Notes: generated from the letters alone by a model not told the origin. DNA of 19,860 bases from Hydrogenophaga intermedia (GCA_945869245.1 CAMBOY010000021.1:1-19860), one strand, 5' to 3'. Counted from the first letter of the stretch, positions 1 to 7,504 are shown. Translations and numbers: made by a program.

Positions 1-462
1 CGGCTCGGCGATGGCAGCCAAGTGGTGCTGGGCACCGTGGTGTTTACACCTGGCGAGGGTGGGCGAACAGGCTTTGCGCTCACCCTCGACCACAAAGCGC
101 TGAGCGACCATTTTCTGTCGATGCGCGAGTTCAAATGCCTCTCGGGCACCGGCGAAATCACCTGCCATGTGCCCTACCCCTACGCCAACCCGCGCCAGAT
201 TCAGGGCCAAGACTACCGGTGGCTGGAACACAGCCTGCTGTTTTTCTACAAAGCGCCGCGCGACTTCGGCGCCAAGCTCTGGAACGGCCTGTATTTTGAG
301 TTTCGTCCGCAAGGCGCGGCCTTGGTGGGCACCCCCAAGGCGGTGGACTTAGACCAGATTTCGGCGCCGCCGGCCGATTTGGGCACGCCGCCGTTCGGTC
401 GCGACTTGCGCCACGACATACCCGCCGACACCCGCTGGGTGCGAGCGCTGGTGATCGAGTAA
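1..462 (+). CDS. Hypothetical protein, 3' end only (partial)
   Basis: The reading frame is open from the first base and ends at TAA (460-462), so 153 residues of a longer protein are visible. I do not recognise the family. The visible part looks soluble, with alternating aromatic and hydrophobic stretches (for example LLFFYKAP and GLYFEFRP) that suggest beta strands, and it has no membrane segment. It contains two cysteines (KCL and ITCH). A GTG at 22-24 could be read as a start, but the frame remains open upstream without a ribosome-binding site, so truncation by the window edge is more likely. It is convergent with the ridA-like gene, and the two stop codons are 4 bases apart, leaving no room for a separate terminator. 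Composition is like the neighbours. I am sure that it is coding but do not know its function. Confidence 0.75.
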   Translation, partial: RLGDGSQVVLGTVVFTPGEGGRTGFALTLDHKALSDHFLSMREFKCLSGTGEITCHVPYPYANPRQIQGQDYRWLEHSLLFFYKAPRDFGAKLWNGLYFEFRPQGAALVGTPKAVDLDQISAPPADLGTPPFGRDLRHDIPADTRWVRALVIE

Positions 463-466
463 ACGC

Positions 467-823
467 TCAGCCCTGCGCCGCCGTCACCACAATCTCGATG
501 CGCCAGACCGGATTGGCCAGCGCCGCCTGCACCGTGGCACGCGGCGGCGCGGTGCCCGGCACCACCCAAGCGTCCCACACCGCATTCATGGCGGCGATAT
601 CGCGAATGTCTGTCAGGTAAATCTGTGCCCGCAGAATGCGCGACTTGTCGCTGCCGGCCTCGAGCAGGCGCTTCTGCACCTGCTGTAAAACATCCTCGGT
701 CTGACCGGTGATGTCGGTGTCGCCGCGCTCGGGCACCATGCCGGCCAGGTAGACCACGCCGTTGAACACAGCGGCCTCGCTGTAGCGCGCTGCCATGCCG
801 ATGCGTTGGATGTCTTGACTCAT
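467..823 (-). CDS. RidA family protein (YjgF/YER057c/UK114)
   Basis: This is a 118-residue protein of typical RidA size. RidA proteins are small cytosolic trimers that hydrolyse reactive enamine/imine intermediates such as 2-aminoacrylate released by pyridoxal-phosphate enzymes. The sequence shows the family order: an N-terminal strand with YSEAAVFNGVVYLAG, a central helix with VLQQVQKRLLEAG, then the strand RAQIYLTDI, and the C-terminal PPRATVQAA block, whose arginine is the usual carboxylate-binding residue. The start is ATG at 823. It overlaps the TGA of plsY by 4 bases (ATGA), which indicates translational coupling; a GGAG lies about 11 bases upstream. The same frame stays open far upstream (to 1729), but that part runs across plsY in another frame and is not real. 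The YjgF superfamily has several subgroups and I cannot assign a specific substrate. It is the last gene of a four-gene unit. Confidence 0.9.
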   Translation of the reverse strand: MSQDIQRIGMAARYSEAAVFNGVVYLAGMVPERGDTDITGQTEDVLQQVQKRLLEAGSDKSRILRAQIYLTDIRDIAAMNAVWDAWVVPGTAPPRATVQAALANPVWRIEIVVTAAQG

Positions 824-1452
824 GGTTTCTTCGCTCCGATTTTGCTTTCTTTGCCGGCGAGCAGGCGGTTGATGTTCTCGGCGTGGCGCCACACCAGCAG
901 CACCGCCATCACGCCCAAGCTCAGCACCACCACACCGGGCGCGCGCCAGGCGACGCCGTCGCCAAACAAGAAGTACGCCGGGGCAAACACCGCCGCCACC
1001 AAGGACGCCAGCGACGACACCCGAAAGAAATACGCCACCACCAGCCAACTGACCAAGGCAGCCAAGCCCAGCCATGGGTTGAACGCCACAATGACTCCGG
1101 CCGCCGTGGCCACGCCCTTGCCACCCTGGAAGCGGAAAAACACCGGCCACAAATGGCCCACAAAAGCCGCTAGCCCCACCAGCGCCACCGTGCCGTCGCC
1201 CAAGCCATAGGGCTCGCCCCAGGTGATCACCGCCCACACCGGCAGCCAGCCCTTGACCGCGTCGAGCAACAAGGTGGCGATGGCCGCGGCTTTGTTGCCC
1301 GAGCGCAGCACGTTGGTGGCGCCGGGATTTTTGCTGCCGTAGGTGCGCGGGTCGTTCAGCCCCATGAGGCGACTCACCACCACCGCAAAGGACAGCGACC
1401 CCAGCAGGTACGCCCCCAGCGTGGCCAGCACAGGCAGACCGATTTCCATCAT
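820..1452 (-). CDS. plsY: Glycerol-3-phosphate acyltransferase PlsY
   Basis: PlsY is an integral inner-membrane enzyme. It transfers an acyl group from acyl-phosphate to glycerol-3-phosphate, giving lysophosphatidic acid, the first step of phospholipid synthesis. The 210-residue protein has the expected five or so hydrophobic segments. It also shows the conserved loops: GSLSF near residue 18, the glycerol-phosphate motif YGSKNPGATN at 38-47, and GHLWPVFFRFQGGKGVAT at 99-116. The frame could begin 45 bases earlier (1497), giving a hydrophilic extension. I chose the double ATG at 1452/1449 because PlsY proteins normally begin directly with the first membrane helix. The ribosome-binding site is weak. 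The gap to ybaK upstream is 54 bases, and the stop overlaps the ridA-like start. The family assignment is secure; the exact start among the two adjacent ATGs is not. Confidence 0.96.
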   Translation of the reverse strand: MMEIGLPVLATLGAYLLGSLSFAVVVSRLMGLNDPRTYGSKNPGATNVLRSGNKAAAIATLLLDAVKGWLPVWAVITWGEPYGLGDGTVALVGLAAFVGHLWPVFFRFQGGKGVATAAGVIVAFNPWLGLAALVSWLVVAYFFRVSSLASLVAAVFAPAYFLFGDGVAWRAPGVVVLSLGVMAVLLVWRHAENINRLLAGKESKIGAKKP

Positions 1453-1506
1453 CGTGTTGGACTTTCTTCGATACACAGGCCCAAAAGCGTGGGCCACACA
1501 GGCGCC

Positions 1507-2001
1507 CTATTCTGCCAGCGCGCACTGCACCGGCCGGGCACCCAACGGGTTCGTCAACACCACGGGATCCAGGCCCACCAAAAACCCGCGCCGCCCGCCG
1601 TTGATGCAGATGCGGGGCAACTCGAGAATGGTCGATTCGACCCAGATCGGCATGCCACGTTTCAAGCCAAAAGGCGAAGTGCCGCCTACCAGATAGCCGC
1701 TGTGGCGATTGGCCACCTCGGGTTTGCACGGCTCCACCGACTTGGCGCCGATCTGGCGCGCCAAGTTTTTGGTCGACACCGTGCGGTTGCCGTGCATCAG
1801 CACCACCAGGGGCTTGGCCGACTCGTCTTGCATGATCAGTGTCTTGACCACGGCAAACGGGTCCAGCCCCAAGACCTGCGCGCTGTGCTGCGCCCCGCCG
1901 TGCTCTAGGTATTCATAGGGATGCTCGGTGTACGCCACCCCATGCGCCTTGAGCCAGGCGGTGGCGGGCGTTTCACTGACGTGGGGTTTAACTTTGGCCA
2001 T
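1507..2001 (-). CDS. ybaK: Cys-tRNA(Pro)/Cys-tRNA(Cys) deacylase YbaK/EbsC
   Basis: This 164-residue protein covers the complete YbaK fold. YbaK is a free-standing trans-editing enzyme that removes cysteine mistakenly attached to tRNA(Pro) by prolyl-tRNA synthetase. The signature features are the N-terminal TPATAWLKAHGV, HPYEYLEHGG near 27-36, the conserved lysine in VVKTLIM (Lys53), and the substrate-pocket motif GGTSPFG at 106-112. The start is ATG at 2001, whose A is also the last base of the upstream aldo/keto reductase stop (TGATG), so the two genes are coupled. An alternative GTG one codon earlier is less likely. The related ProX and INS domains share the fold, but the length and the GGxSPxG motif favour YbaK. 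Spacing to plsY downstream is 54 bases. Confidence 0.94.
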   Translation of the reverse strand: MAKVKPHVSETPATAWLKAHGVAYTEHPYEYLEHGGAQHSAQVLGLDPFAVVKTLIMQDESAKPLVVLMHGNRTVSTKNLARQIGAKSVEPCKPEVANRHSGYLVGGTSPFGLKRGMPIWVESTILELPRICINGGRRGFLVGLDPVVLTNPLGARPVQCALAE

Positions 2002-3062
2002 CACTGAGCGGGATCGCGCAGCTCCCAGCGGATGGCGTCAATCGCAGCCAGCAGATCGGGACTCAGTTGCACGCTCCACGCATCAAGGCACTCGTCCAAC
2101 TGCGCCAGCGATGTGACACCAATGATGGTGCTGGCCACACGCCAGCTGCGGTAACAAAAGGCCAGCGCCAGCTGGGTGGGCGTGAGGCCGTGTTCGCGCG
2201 CCAGCGCGTTGTAGCGCTTGGCGGCGGCCAGCGCTTCGGGACGGGCCCAACGCTGCTTTTTCATGCTGTCGAACTTGGCCAGCCGCCCGTGCTCGCCGTG
2301 CAGGCCACTGTCGTCGTACTTTCCGGTGAGGCCACCAAAGCCCAGCGGCGAATAGGCCAGCAGGCTCACGCCCAAGCGGTGGCAGGTCTCGTCCAAGCCG
2401 TTGTCGTACGCCCGGTTGGTCAGGCAATACGGGTTTTGGATGGTGGCCACCCGGGGCAGGCCACGCTCATCGGCCAAGCGCACAAATTCGTGCACGCCAT
2501 ACGGCGTCTCATTGGACAGGCCAATCGCGCGCACCTTGCCCTCTTTCACCAGCTGCTGCATGGCGTCGAGCTGCTCGTCGATGCCGGCGCAGGGTTTGTC
2601 TTTGCTCGGGTCGAAATACAGCGCGCCAAAGGTCGGCATATTGCGCGCTGGCCAGTGGATTTGGTAGAGATCGATCACCTCGGTTTGCAAACGACGCAAG
2701 CTGCCTTCGCAAGCCGCCACCATTTCGGCCTTGGTCAAACCGGCGTTGTCGCCGCGGATCCAGGGCATGCCGCGCGATGGGCCAGCCACCTTGGTGGCCA
2801 GCACCAGCTGCTGGCGCACGCCCGGGTTGGCGGCAAACCACTCGCCAATGATGGTTTCGGTGGCGCCACAGGTCTCGGCGCGCGCGGGCACCGCGTACAT
2901 CTCGGCGGTATCGATGAAGTTCACTCCGCGCTCGAGCGAGCGGCTCAGAATAGCGTGGGCGTCGGCCTGGTTCACCTGCTCACCAAACGTCATGGTGCCC
3001 AAACAGATCGGTGTGACGCGGATATCGGTGCGGCCCAAGGCCACGGTGTGCAGAGTGCTCAT
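2001..3062 (-). CDS. tas: NADP(H)-dependent aldo/keto reductase, Tas-like
   Basis: This is a cytosolic TIM-barrel oxidoreductase of 353 residues. It closely follows E. coli Tas as I remember it: LGTMTFGEQ at 21-29, the motif IDTAEMY, PARAET, KVAGPSR, LYQIHWP, GLSNETPYGV, TIQNPY and AYSPLGFGGLTGKY all occur in order. The catalytic tetrad is visible as Asp51, Tyr56, Lys91 and His136. The physiological substrate of Tas-type enzymes is uncertain; E. coli tas was found by its effect on a starvation-linked tyrosine auxotrophy. The start chosen is ATG at 3062, giving MSTLHTVALGR, which aligns with the family N terminus. An earlier start (3110) would add 16 residues unlike the family. It is the first gene of the unit tas-ybaK-plsY-ridA. 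No convincing sigma-70 promoter is visible upstream. Confidence 0.92.
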   Translation of the reverse strand: MSTLHTVALGRTDIRVTPICLGTMTFGEQVNQADAHAILSRSLERGVNFIDTAEMYAVPARAETCGATETIIGEWFAANPGVRQQLVLATKVAGPSRGMPWIRGDNAGLTKAEMVAACEGSLRRLQTEVIDLYQIHWPARNMPTFGALYFDPSKDKPCAGIDEQLDAMQQLVKEGKVRAIGLSNETPYGVHEFVRLADERGLPRVATIQNPYCLTNRAYDNGLDETCHRLGVSLLAYSPLGFGGLTGKYDDSGLHGEHGRLAKFDSMKKQRWARPEALAAAKRYNALAREHGLTPTQLALAFCYRSWRVASTIIGVTSLAQLDECLDAWSVQLSPDLLAAIDAIRWELRDPAQ

Positions 3063-3104
3063 GCAAGTGTTTGTAACAAGTTCGACAGTGATGAAAAAAG
3101 TACT

Positions 3105-3116
3105 ACCCAATTGGGT
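3105..3116. repeat. 12-bp perfect palindrome between divergent genes
   Basis: ACCCAATTGGGT reads identically on both strands. It lies 43 bases upstream of the Tas-like reductase start and about 100 bases upstream of the OmpA-lipoprotein start, in the only intergenic region between these divergent genes. The position and symmetry suit a dimeric regulator site, but no regulator gene is adjacent. A 12-bp palindrome can also occur by chance. Confidence 0.35.
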
Positions 3117-3216
3117 CGCACTGCTTTAAGTTTAGGGGGTCAACGGCATGGCCTTTGTCGCCGCCGGCGCAGGCCGGTGCTGTTCACCGACCCCATTCAC
3201 TTCAGGAGTACCTACC

Positions 3217-3888
3217 ATGACCCAACGCACCACCCAAGCCGTGCTGATCACCACCTTGCTGGCCTTTGGCCTGGCCGGCTGCGAAACCATGAGCCAGACC
3301 CAACAAGACACCGGCAAAGGCGCCATGATTGGCGCGGCCGCCGGTGCGGTGCTCGGCGCCATCACCGGTGGCAGCAAAGACGCAGGCAAAGGCGCAGTCA
3401 TTGGCGGCGCGGTCGGCGCGGTCGGCGGCTACATCTGGTCGCAGAAGATGCAAGAGCAAAAAGCCGCGATGGAAAAAGCCACAGTGGGCACCGGCGTGGC
3501 GGTCAGCCAAACGGCCGACAACCGCTTGAAGCTCGACATTCCGAGCGACATTTCTTTTGACGTGGGCCGCTCCACGGTCAAGTCCGATTTCGCCCAAGTG
3601 CTCGACCAATTTGCCGCTGGTCTGGTCAAGAACCCGGCCACCACGGTCAATATCGTGGGGCACACCGACTCCACCGGCAGCGACGCGATCAACAACCCCT
3701 TGTCACAAGACCGCGCCAACAGTGCGCGCGACTATCTGATCGCCAAAGGCGTGGCCGCCACCCGCTTCAGCACCGAAGGCCGGGGCTCGCGCGAACCGGT
3801 GGCCGACAACACCACCGCCGCCACCCGCGCCAAAAACCGCCGGGTGGAAATCTTCATTGGCGAGCCGGCCAACGTGGCACAGAAGTAA
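3217..3888 (+). CDS. OmpA family lipoprotein with glycine-zipper segment
   Basis: The 223-residue protein begins with a lipoprotein signal peptide. After MTQRTTQ come a hydrophobic stretch and the lipobox LAGC, with Cys22 as the lipidated residue; Glu follows it, so the outer membrane is the expected destination. Residues about 35-75 are rich in Gly and Ala in a GxxxG-like repeat (KGAMIGAAAGAVLGAITGG, then AVIGGAVGAVGGYIW), a glycine-zipper membrane-associated segment. Residues about 105-215 form an OmpA-C peptidoglycan-binding domain (ISFDVG, VGHTDSTGSD, LSQDRANSARDYL, GRGSREPVADN, AKNRRVEIFI). The architecture matches E. coli YiaD. The start is ATG at 3217, preceded by AGGAG at 3204-3208; the longer frame from 3148 would bury the signal peptide. 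Likely role: tethering the outer membrane to peptidoglycan. It is convergent with the acyl-CoA synthetase gene. Confidence 0.93.
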   Translation: MTQRTTQAVLITTLLAFGLAGCETMSQTQQDTGKGAMIGAAAGAVLGAITGGSKDAGKGAVIGGAVGAVGGYIWSQKMQEQKAAMEKATVGTGVAVSQTADNRLKLDIPSDISFDVGRSTVKSDFAQVLDQFAAGLVKNPATTVNIVGHTDSTGSDAINNPLSQDRANSARDYLIAKGVAATRFSTEGRGSREPVADNTTAATRAKNRRVEIFIGEPANVAQK

Positions 3889-3894
3889 ATTGCC

Positions 3895-5673
3895 TCAGCC
3901 ACCGCCGCGCTGGCGGTGGCGCTCTTCTTCCTGTAGTCGCAACACGCGGCGTTGCACCTTGCCGGTGGTGGTCATGGGCAAGGTGTCCACAAACTCCATC
4001 TCTTTGGGGTATTCGTAGGGCGCGAGCTTGCCCTTCACATGGGCTTGTAGTTCGGCGGTCAGCGTTTGTTCAAACGCCGCATTCCCCAGCGCACGGCCCC
4101 GCCCAGCTTGCAGGTATTCCTGCGCCAGCACCACATAGGCCTTGACCACCGCACCGCGCTCGGCGTCGGGCTTGGGCACCACCGCCGCGTTGGCCACGGC
4201 TGGGTGTTTGACCAAGCAGTTCTCGATTTCGCTCGGGCCAATGCGGTAACCCGCCGCCTTGAACACATCGTCGCTGCGGCCCTGGTACCAGAGGTAACCG
4301 TCGGCGTCGCGCACCGCCATGTCGCCGGTGCGGCACCAACTGCTGGCCATACTGCCGGTGTACTTGGCCCGGGTGGCGGGCTCGTTGTTCCAGTAGCCCA
4401 AAAAGAAGATCGGGTCGGGCTGGCCGTGCACGTCCAAACGGTGCACCGCCACATCGCCCGGCACACCCACTGGGCACTCGTCGCCCGCGTCGTCGATCAC
4501 CGCCACCCGGTGGCCCGGATAGCCTTTGCCCATGCTGCCGGGTTTGGCTGGCCACAGGCGCGCGCAGTTGCCGACGATGTAGTTGATCTCGGTCTGGCCA
4601 AACATTTCATTGACCGTCACACCGAGCTGCTCTTGGCAATAAGCGAACACCGCGTCGCCCACCGCCTCGCCCGCGCTCATGATGGCCTGCAGACGCAAGC
4701 GGTAGTGGCTGCGCGGCTCGGGCACAGCTTTCATCATGGCTTTGAGCGCGGTCGGGAACAAAAAGGTGTGGGTCACCCGGTGTCGCTGCATCAGCTCAAA
4801 CGCGGTCTGCGGCGAAAACCGGCCGTTGTGGGCCACGATGGGACGACCGAAATACAGGCTGGGCAACAAGGCGTCCATGAGGCCGCCGGTCCAGGCCCAA
4901 TCGGCCGGTGACCAGAACACGGCCTTCGATGGCTTGCTGGCGTCAAAGGGGTCGAAACCAAACCAGTTCTGGCTGCAGACAAAACCGGTCAGATTGCCAA
5001 TCAGCGCGCGGTGCGGAATCAGCGCACCCTTGGGGTTGCCGGTGGTGCCGCTGGTGTAAATCAGCACCGCTGGGTCGTCGGCGCGGGTGGGCACCAGCGC
5101 AAACCGCTCACTGGCCGCGCGCAGCGCGGGCCCCCAAGCCAGTGCGCCGTCGGTGGGCGGGGTGTCCACCGCGATCACCGCCTTGAGCGCCGGCGCCTCG
5201 TGCCGCACCGACAACAGGCCTGGCAAGGTGCTGGCGTCGGCAATGGCGGCCACCGCCTGGCTGTCTTGCAGCCGAAACGACAAGGCCTCGGGCCCGAACA
5301 GCTGCGACAGCGGCATGCCGACCGCGCCCATTTGCAGCACCGCCATGTAGGCCACCGCGGTCTCAAAGCGCTGGGGCAACACAATCGCCACCCGGTCACC
5401 GCGCTTCACACCGTGGCTGCGCAGCACATTGGACAAGCGGTTGGCCGCCACCTGCAGCTCGGCGTAGCTGTGGTGGGTGTCGGGCCGCTCCGGGGCGGTG
5501 GCGATCACCGCCGTTTGTTGGGCGTGCGCCGGGTCGGCCGCCCAGCGGCGCGCGCACATCTCGGCCATGTTGAAGCGCTGCGGCACCCGCCAGCGAAAGC
5601 CTTGGTGCACGCTGTCGTAATACGCCATGTCGCCAGGGCGCACCGGTTTGTCGCGGTGTTGACGGGAGGGCAT
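3895..5673 (-). CDS. AMP-dependent acyl-CoA synthetase (medium-chain/acetyl-CoA-synthetase-like)
   Basis: This is a 592-residue adenylate-forming enzyme that would activate a carboxylic acid with ATP to an acyl-adenylate and then form the CoA thioester. Visible motifs: the phosphate-binding loop YTSGTTGNPKG at 206-216, MSAGEAVG at 332-339, NEMFGQTE at 355-362, the ATP-ribose aspartate in TGD at 449-451, the hinge region GRSDDVFKAAGYRIGP at 465-480, and the C-terminal catalytic lysine in TTGKVQRR (Lys572). PSEIE after the hinge and SPADWAWTGG resemble medium-chain acyl-CoA synthetases rather than long-chain FadD. The acid substrate cannot be read from sequence. The start is ATG at 5673, with AAGGAG at 5681-5686 on the minus strand, 7 bases upstream, so it is well supported. 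It is divergent from an alpha/beta hydrolase. The Gly-rich C terminus overlaps a terminator-like hairpin. Confidence 0.93.
   Translation of the reverse strand: MPSRQHRDKPVRPGDMAYYDSVHQGFRWRVPQRFNMAEMCARRWAADPAHAQQTAVIATAPERPDTHHSYAELQVAANRLSNVLRSHGVKRGDRVAIVLPQRFETAVAYMAVLQMGAVGMPLSQLFGPEALSFRLQDSQAVAAIADASTLPGLLSVRHEAPALKAVIAVDTPPTDGALAWGPALRAASERFALVPTRADDPAVLIYTSGTTGNPKGALIPHRALIGNLTGFVCSQNWFGFDPFDASKPSKAVFWSPADWAWTGGLMDALLPSLYFGRPIVAHNGRFSPQTAFELMQRHRVTHTFLFPTALKAMMKAVPEPRSHYRLRLQAIMSAGEAVGDAVFAYCQEQLGVTVNEMFGQTEINYIVGNCARLWPAKPGSMGKGYPGHRVAVIDDAGDECPVGVPGDVAVHRLDVHGQPDPIFFLGYWNNEPATRAKYTGSMASSWCRTGDMAVRDADGYLWYQGRSDDVFKAAGYRIGPSEIENCLVKHPAVANAAVVPKPDAERGAVVKAYVVLAQEYLQAGRGRALGNAAFEQTLTAELQAHVKGKLAPYEYPKEMEFVDTLPMTTTGKVQRRVLRLQEEERHRQRGGG
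3898..3920 (+). terminator. Candidate terminator hairpin after the OmpA-type lipoprotein gene
   Basis: A perfect 9-bp stem (GCCACCGCC / GGCGGTGGC) with a 5-base loop starts 9 bases after the lipoprotein stop and is followed by a pyrimidine-rich run (GCTCTTCTTCCT) rather than a pure T-tract. It lies inside the last codons of the convergent acyl-CoA synthetase gene, where it encodes the Arg/Gly-rich tail. Stem quality is good; the missing T-tract lowers confidence. Confidence 0.45.
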
Positions 5674-5719
5674 CGCCGGTCTCCTTATGCTGCGTGTGTT
5701 GTTGTGGGTTGTGCCAAGA

Positions 5720-6634
5720 ATGTACCAAGTCCGTCACCCGTCCGAATCGCTGCATCTGCCTGTGCGGGGCTGGCGCTACCACCTGCGCCAGTGGGGCGAC
5801 CCCCGCCACGCGCCGCTGGTGCTGCTGCACGGCTGGATGGACGTGGCCGCGTCTTGGCAGTTTGTGGTGGACGCCTTGCTCGACGCCGGTCTGCAGCGGC
5901 GTATCGTCGCGCCCGACTGGCGCGGCTTTGGCCTGAGCGCGCCCAACGGCCCCGCTCCCGACGCCTACTGGTTTGCCGACTACCTGGCCGATCTGGACGC
6001 CTTGCTCGATGCGCTGGTGCCTGAGGGCGCCATCGATCTGGTGGGCCACAGCATGGGCGGCAATGTGGCCATGCTCTACGCCGGAGTGCGGCCGCAACGG
6101 GTGCGCCGGCTCATCAACCTGGAAGGTTTTGGCATGCCCGCCACGCAGCCCGCGCAGGCGCCGGGGCGCTACGCCCAGTGGCTGGACGAGCTGCGCCAGA
6201 TGCGCGCCGGCGACATCGCCTTGCAGAGCTACGAGGACGCCGACGGCGTGGCCCGGCGCCTGCAGAAAACCAATCCGCGCCTGAGCGCCGAGCACGCCGC
6301 CTGGCTGGCCACCCACTGGGCGGCGCCGGGTGGCGACGGCCGCTGGCGCATCCTCGGCGAGGCCGCGCACAAGGTGGTGAGCGCCCAGCTCTACCGCGCC
6401 GACGAGGCCCAAGCGGTGTTTGCCCGCATCCACGCGCCCACCCTGTCGGTGACGGCCAGCGACGACAGCATGGCCCAGTGGTGGAAGGGCCGTTACACCC
6501 TGGCCGACTACCGCGAGCGCCTGCGCGCGGTGCCCCATGTGCGCGAGGCCGTGATCGACCACGCCGGACACATGCTGCACCACGACCAGCCGCAGGCGCT
6601 GGCGGCCTTGATGGCCGATTTCCTCAAGGACTGA
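5720..6634 (+). CDS. Alpha/beta hydrolase
   Basis: This is a 304-residue soluble alpha/beta-hydrolase-fold protein. The oxyanion/early motif is LLHGWMD (35-41). The nucleophile elbow GHSMGG places the serine at residue 111. The acid is probably Asp248 or Asp249 in TASDDS, and the catalytic histidine lies in DHAGHMLHHD (about His284). Members of this group act as esterases, haloalkane dehalogenase-like or epoxide hydrolase-like enzymes; nothing here fixes the substrate. Start choice: an ATG at 5687 is also in frame, but it abuts the complement of the AAGGAG ribosome-binding site of the divergent synthetase gene and adds an 11-residue hydrophobic leader (LRVLLWVVPR). I prefer ATG 5720 (MYQVRHPSES), though neither has a clear ribosome-binding site. 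The gene is convergent with the lipoprotein hydrolase, 3 bases between stops. Confidence 0.88.
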   Translation: MYQVRHPSESLHLPVRGWRYHLRQWGDPRHAPLVLLHGWMDVAASWQFVVDALLDAGLQRRIVAPDWRGFGLSAPNGPAPDAYWFADYLADLDALLDALVPEGAIDLVGHSMGGNVAMLYAGVRPQRVRRLINLEGFGMPATQPAQAPGRYAQWLDELRQMRAGDIALQSYEDADGVARRLQKTNPRLSAEHAAWLATHWAAPGGDGRWRILGEAAHKVVSAQLYRADEAQAVFARIHAPTLSVTASDDSMAQWWKGRYTLADYRERLRAVPHVREAVIDHAGHMLHHDQPQALAALMADFLKD

Positions 6635-6637
6635 CGC

Positions 6638-7504
6638 TCAAGGCTGGGTGCTGCAGCGCTCGGCCAGTTCACGCCAGCGCTGGGCGTAGCGCCCGCTGGG
6701 GTCGTCCTGCAAATTGCTGTGGTCCAGCGGCCAGGTTTCCCAGTGTTTCTCGCCAGCCACCGCGTCGAACAGCTCGCGCCCCAGCGCCAGGTCGATGGTG
6801 CGGTCGCGCTCGCCGTGCCACACCCACACCGGCACCCGCAACTGCCGGGCGGCGGCGGCGGTGTCCATGCGCTGCCGCCCCAGCGCAGTCAGGCCCACGC
6901 CCAAAGCGCCCGATGAAAACGCCGCGACCCGCGCAAAGCTGGGAAAGCCGCTTTCCAGCACCACGCCACACAGCGCGGGCGCTGCGCCCAGGCGCGCGGC
7001 CAACTGTGCGGCCACCGCCGTGCCCATGGAATGGCCCACGATCAGCCAGCGGCTGTGGCGCTCACCAATATGCTGCCACGCAGCCCAAGCGTCGGCGTGG
7101 ATGCCCGCCTCGTCGGGCAAGCCGGGCGCGGACGCGCCCCAGCCCCTGTAGTCGGGCGCGTACACCGTCCAGCCGGCCTCGACCATGGGCCGCAGCTTGG
7201 CCGCATTGCCCAGCGCATGGCGGTAGGTGCCGTGCAGATACAGCACCGCTGGCGCACTGGCGCGGGCAAGCGCTGGGCGGGCCACCAACAATTGCACATC
7301 GCCCGCAGGGCCGGGCACGGTCTCGGCCGTGTGCCCCAGCCGCGCCAGCCCGGCCTGCCATTCGCTCGGCGTCAGCGTCTGAGGTTTGTAAACCCGCTCG
7401 CGCACCCACACGTCCACCGACGCACAACCCGTCAAAGCGGCGGCGATCAGGCAGCAACCCAGCCATCGGATAATTGCGTGTTTTTTTCTTTCTCCAACCA
7501 CCAT
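6638..7504 (-). CDS. Alpha/beta hydrolase lipoprotein
   Basis: The 288-residue protein has a basic N terminus (MVVGERKKHAIIRW), a short hydrophobic core and the lipobox LTGC, with Cys27 as the predicted lipidated residue. The catalytic domain should therefore be membrane-anchored outside the cytoplasm. The hydrolase core is visible as VLYLHGTYRHALGN (oxyanion region, 88-100), DYRGWGAS, the nucleophile elbow GHSMG (Ser159), HGERDRTID (Asp234) and PLDHSNLQ (His262). It resembles the ABHD13/BAAT-type hydrolases usually annotated as alpha/beta hydrolase or serine aminopeptidase S33 family; the substrate is unknown. The ATG at 7504 shares a CATG with the start of the divergent PagP-like gene. An AAGGTG lies about 6 bases upstream on the minus strand. 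No in-frame ATG occurs between it and the signal core, so this start is likely despite the overlap. Confidence 0.88.
   Translation of the reverse strand: MVVGERKKHAIIRWLGCCLIAAALTGCASVDVWVRERVYKPQTLTPSEWQAGLARLGHTAETVPGPAGDVQLLVARPALARASAPAVLYLHGTYRHALGNAAKLRPMVEAGWTVYAPDYRGWGASAPGLPDEAGIHADAWAAWQHIGERHSRWLIVGHSMGTAVAAQLAARLGAAPALCGVVLESGFPSFARVAAFSSGALGVGLTALGRQRMDTAAAARQLRVPVWVWHGERDRTIDLALGRELFDAVAGEKHWETWPLDHSNLQDDPSGRYAQRWRELAERCSTQP

Noticed and set aside
1453..1506. Inverted repeat GGCCCA / TGGGCC (1478-1483, 1490-1495) as a terminator of ybaK
   Set aside because: The stem is only 6 bp and no T-tract follows on the minus strand; it more likely lies within a continuous operon transcript.
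467..1729. 420-codon minus-strand frame that would fuse a long N-terminal region to the RidA-like protein
   Set aside because: The upstream part overlaps plsY and ybaK in another frame and is Gly/Arg/Ala-rich. The RidA fold begins exactly at ATG 823, which is coupled to the plsY stop.
2067..3560. 497-codon plus-strand frame across the Tas-like gene and into the OmpA-type lipoprotein gene
   Set aside because: It is antisense to the reductase, then out of frame with the lipoprotein; the translation is shadow-like and both overlapped genes have secure motifs.
5396..6583. 395-codon minus-strand frame opposite the alpha/beta hydrolase
   Set aside because: The hydrolase has a complete catalytic triad on the plus strand; the antisense translation shows only His/Gln/Gly-rich text.
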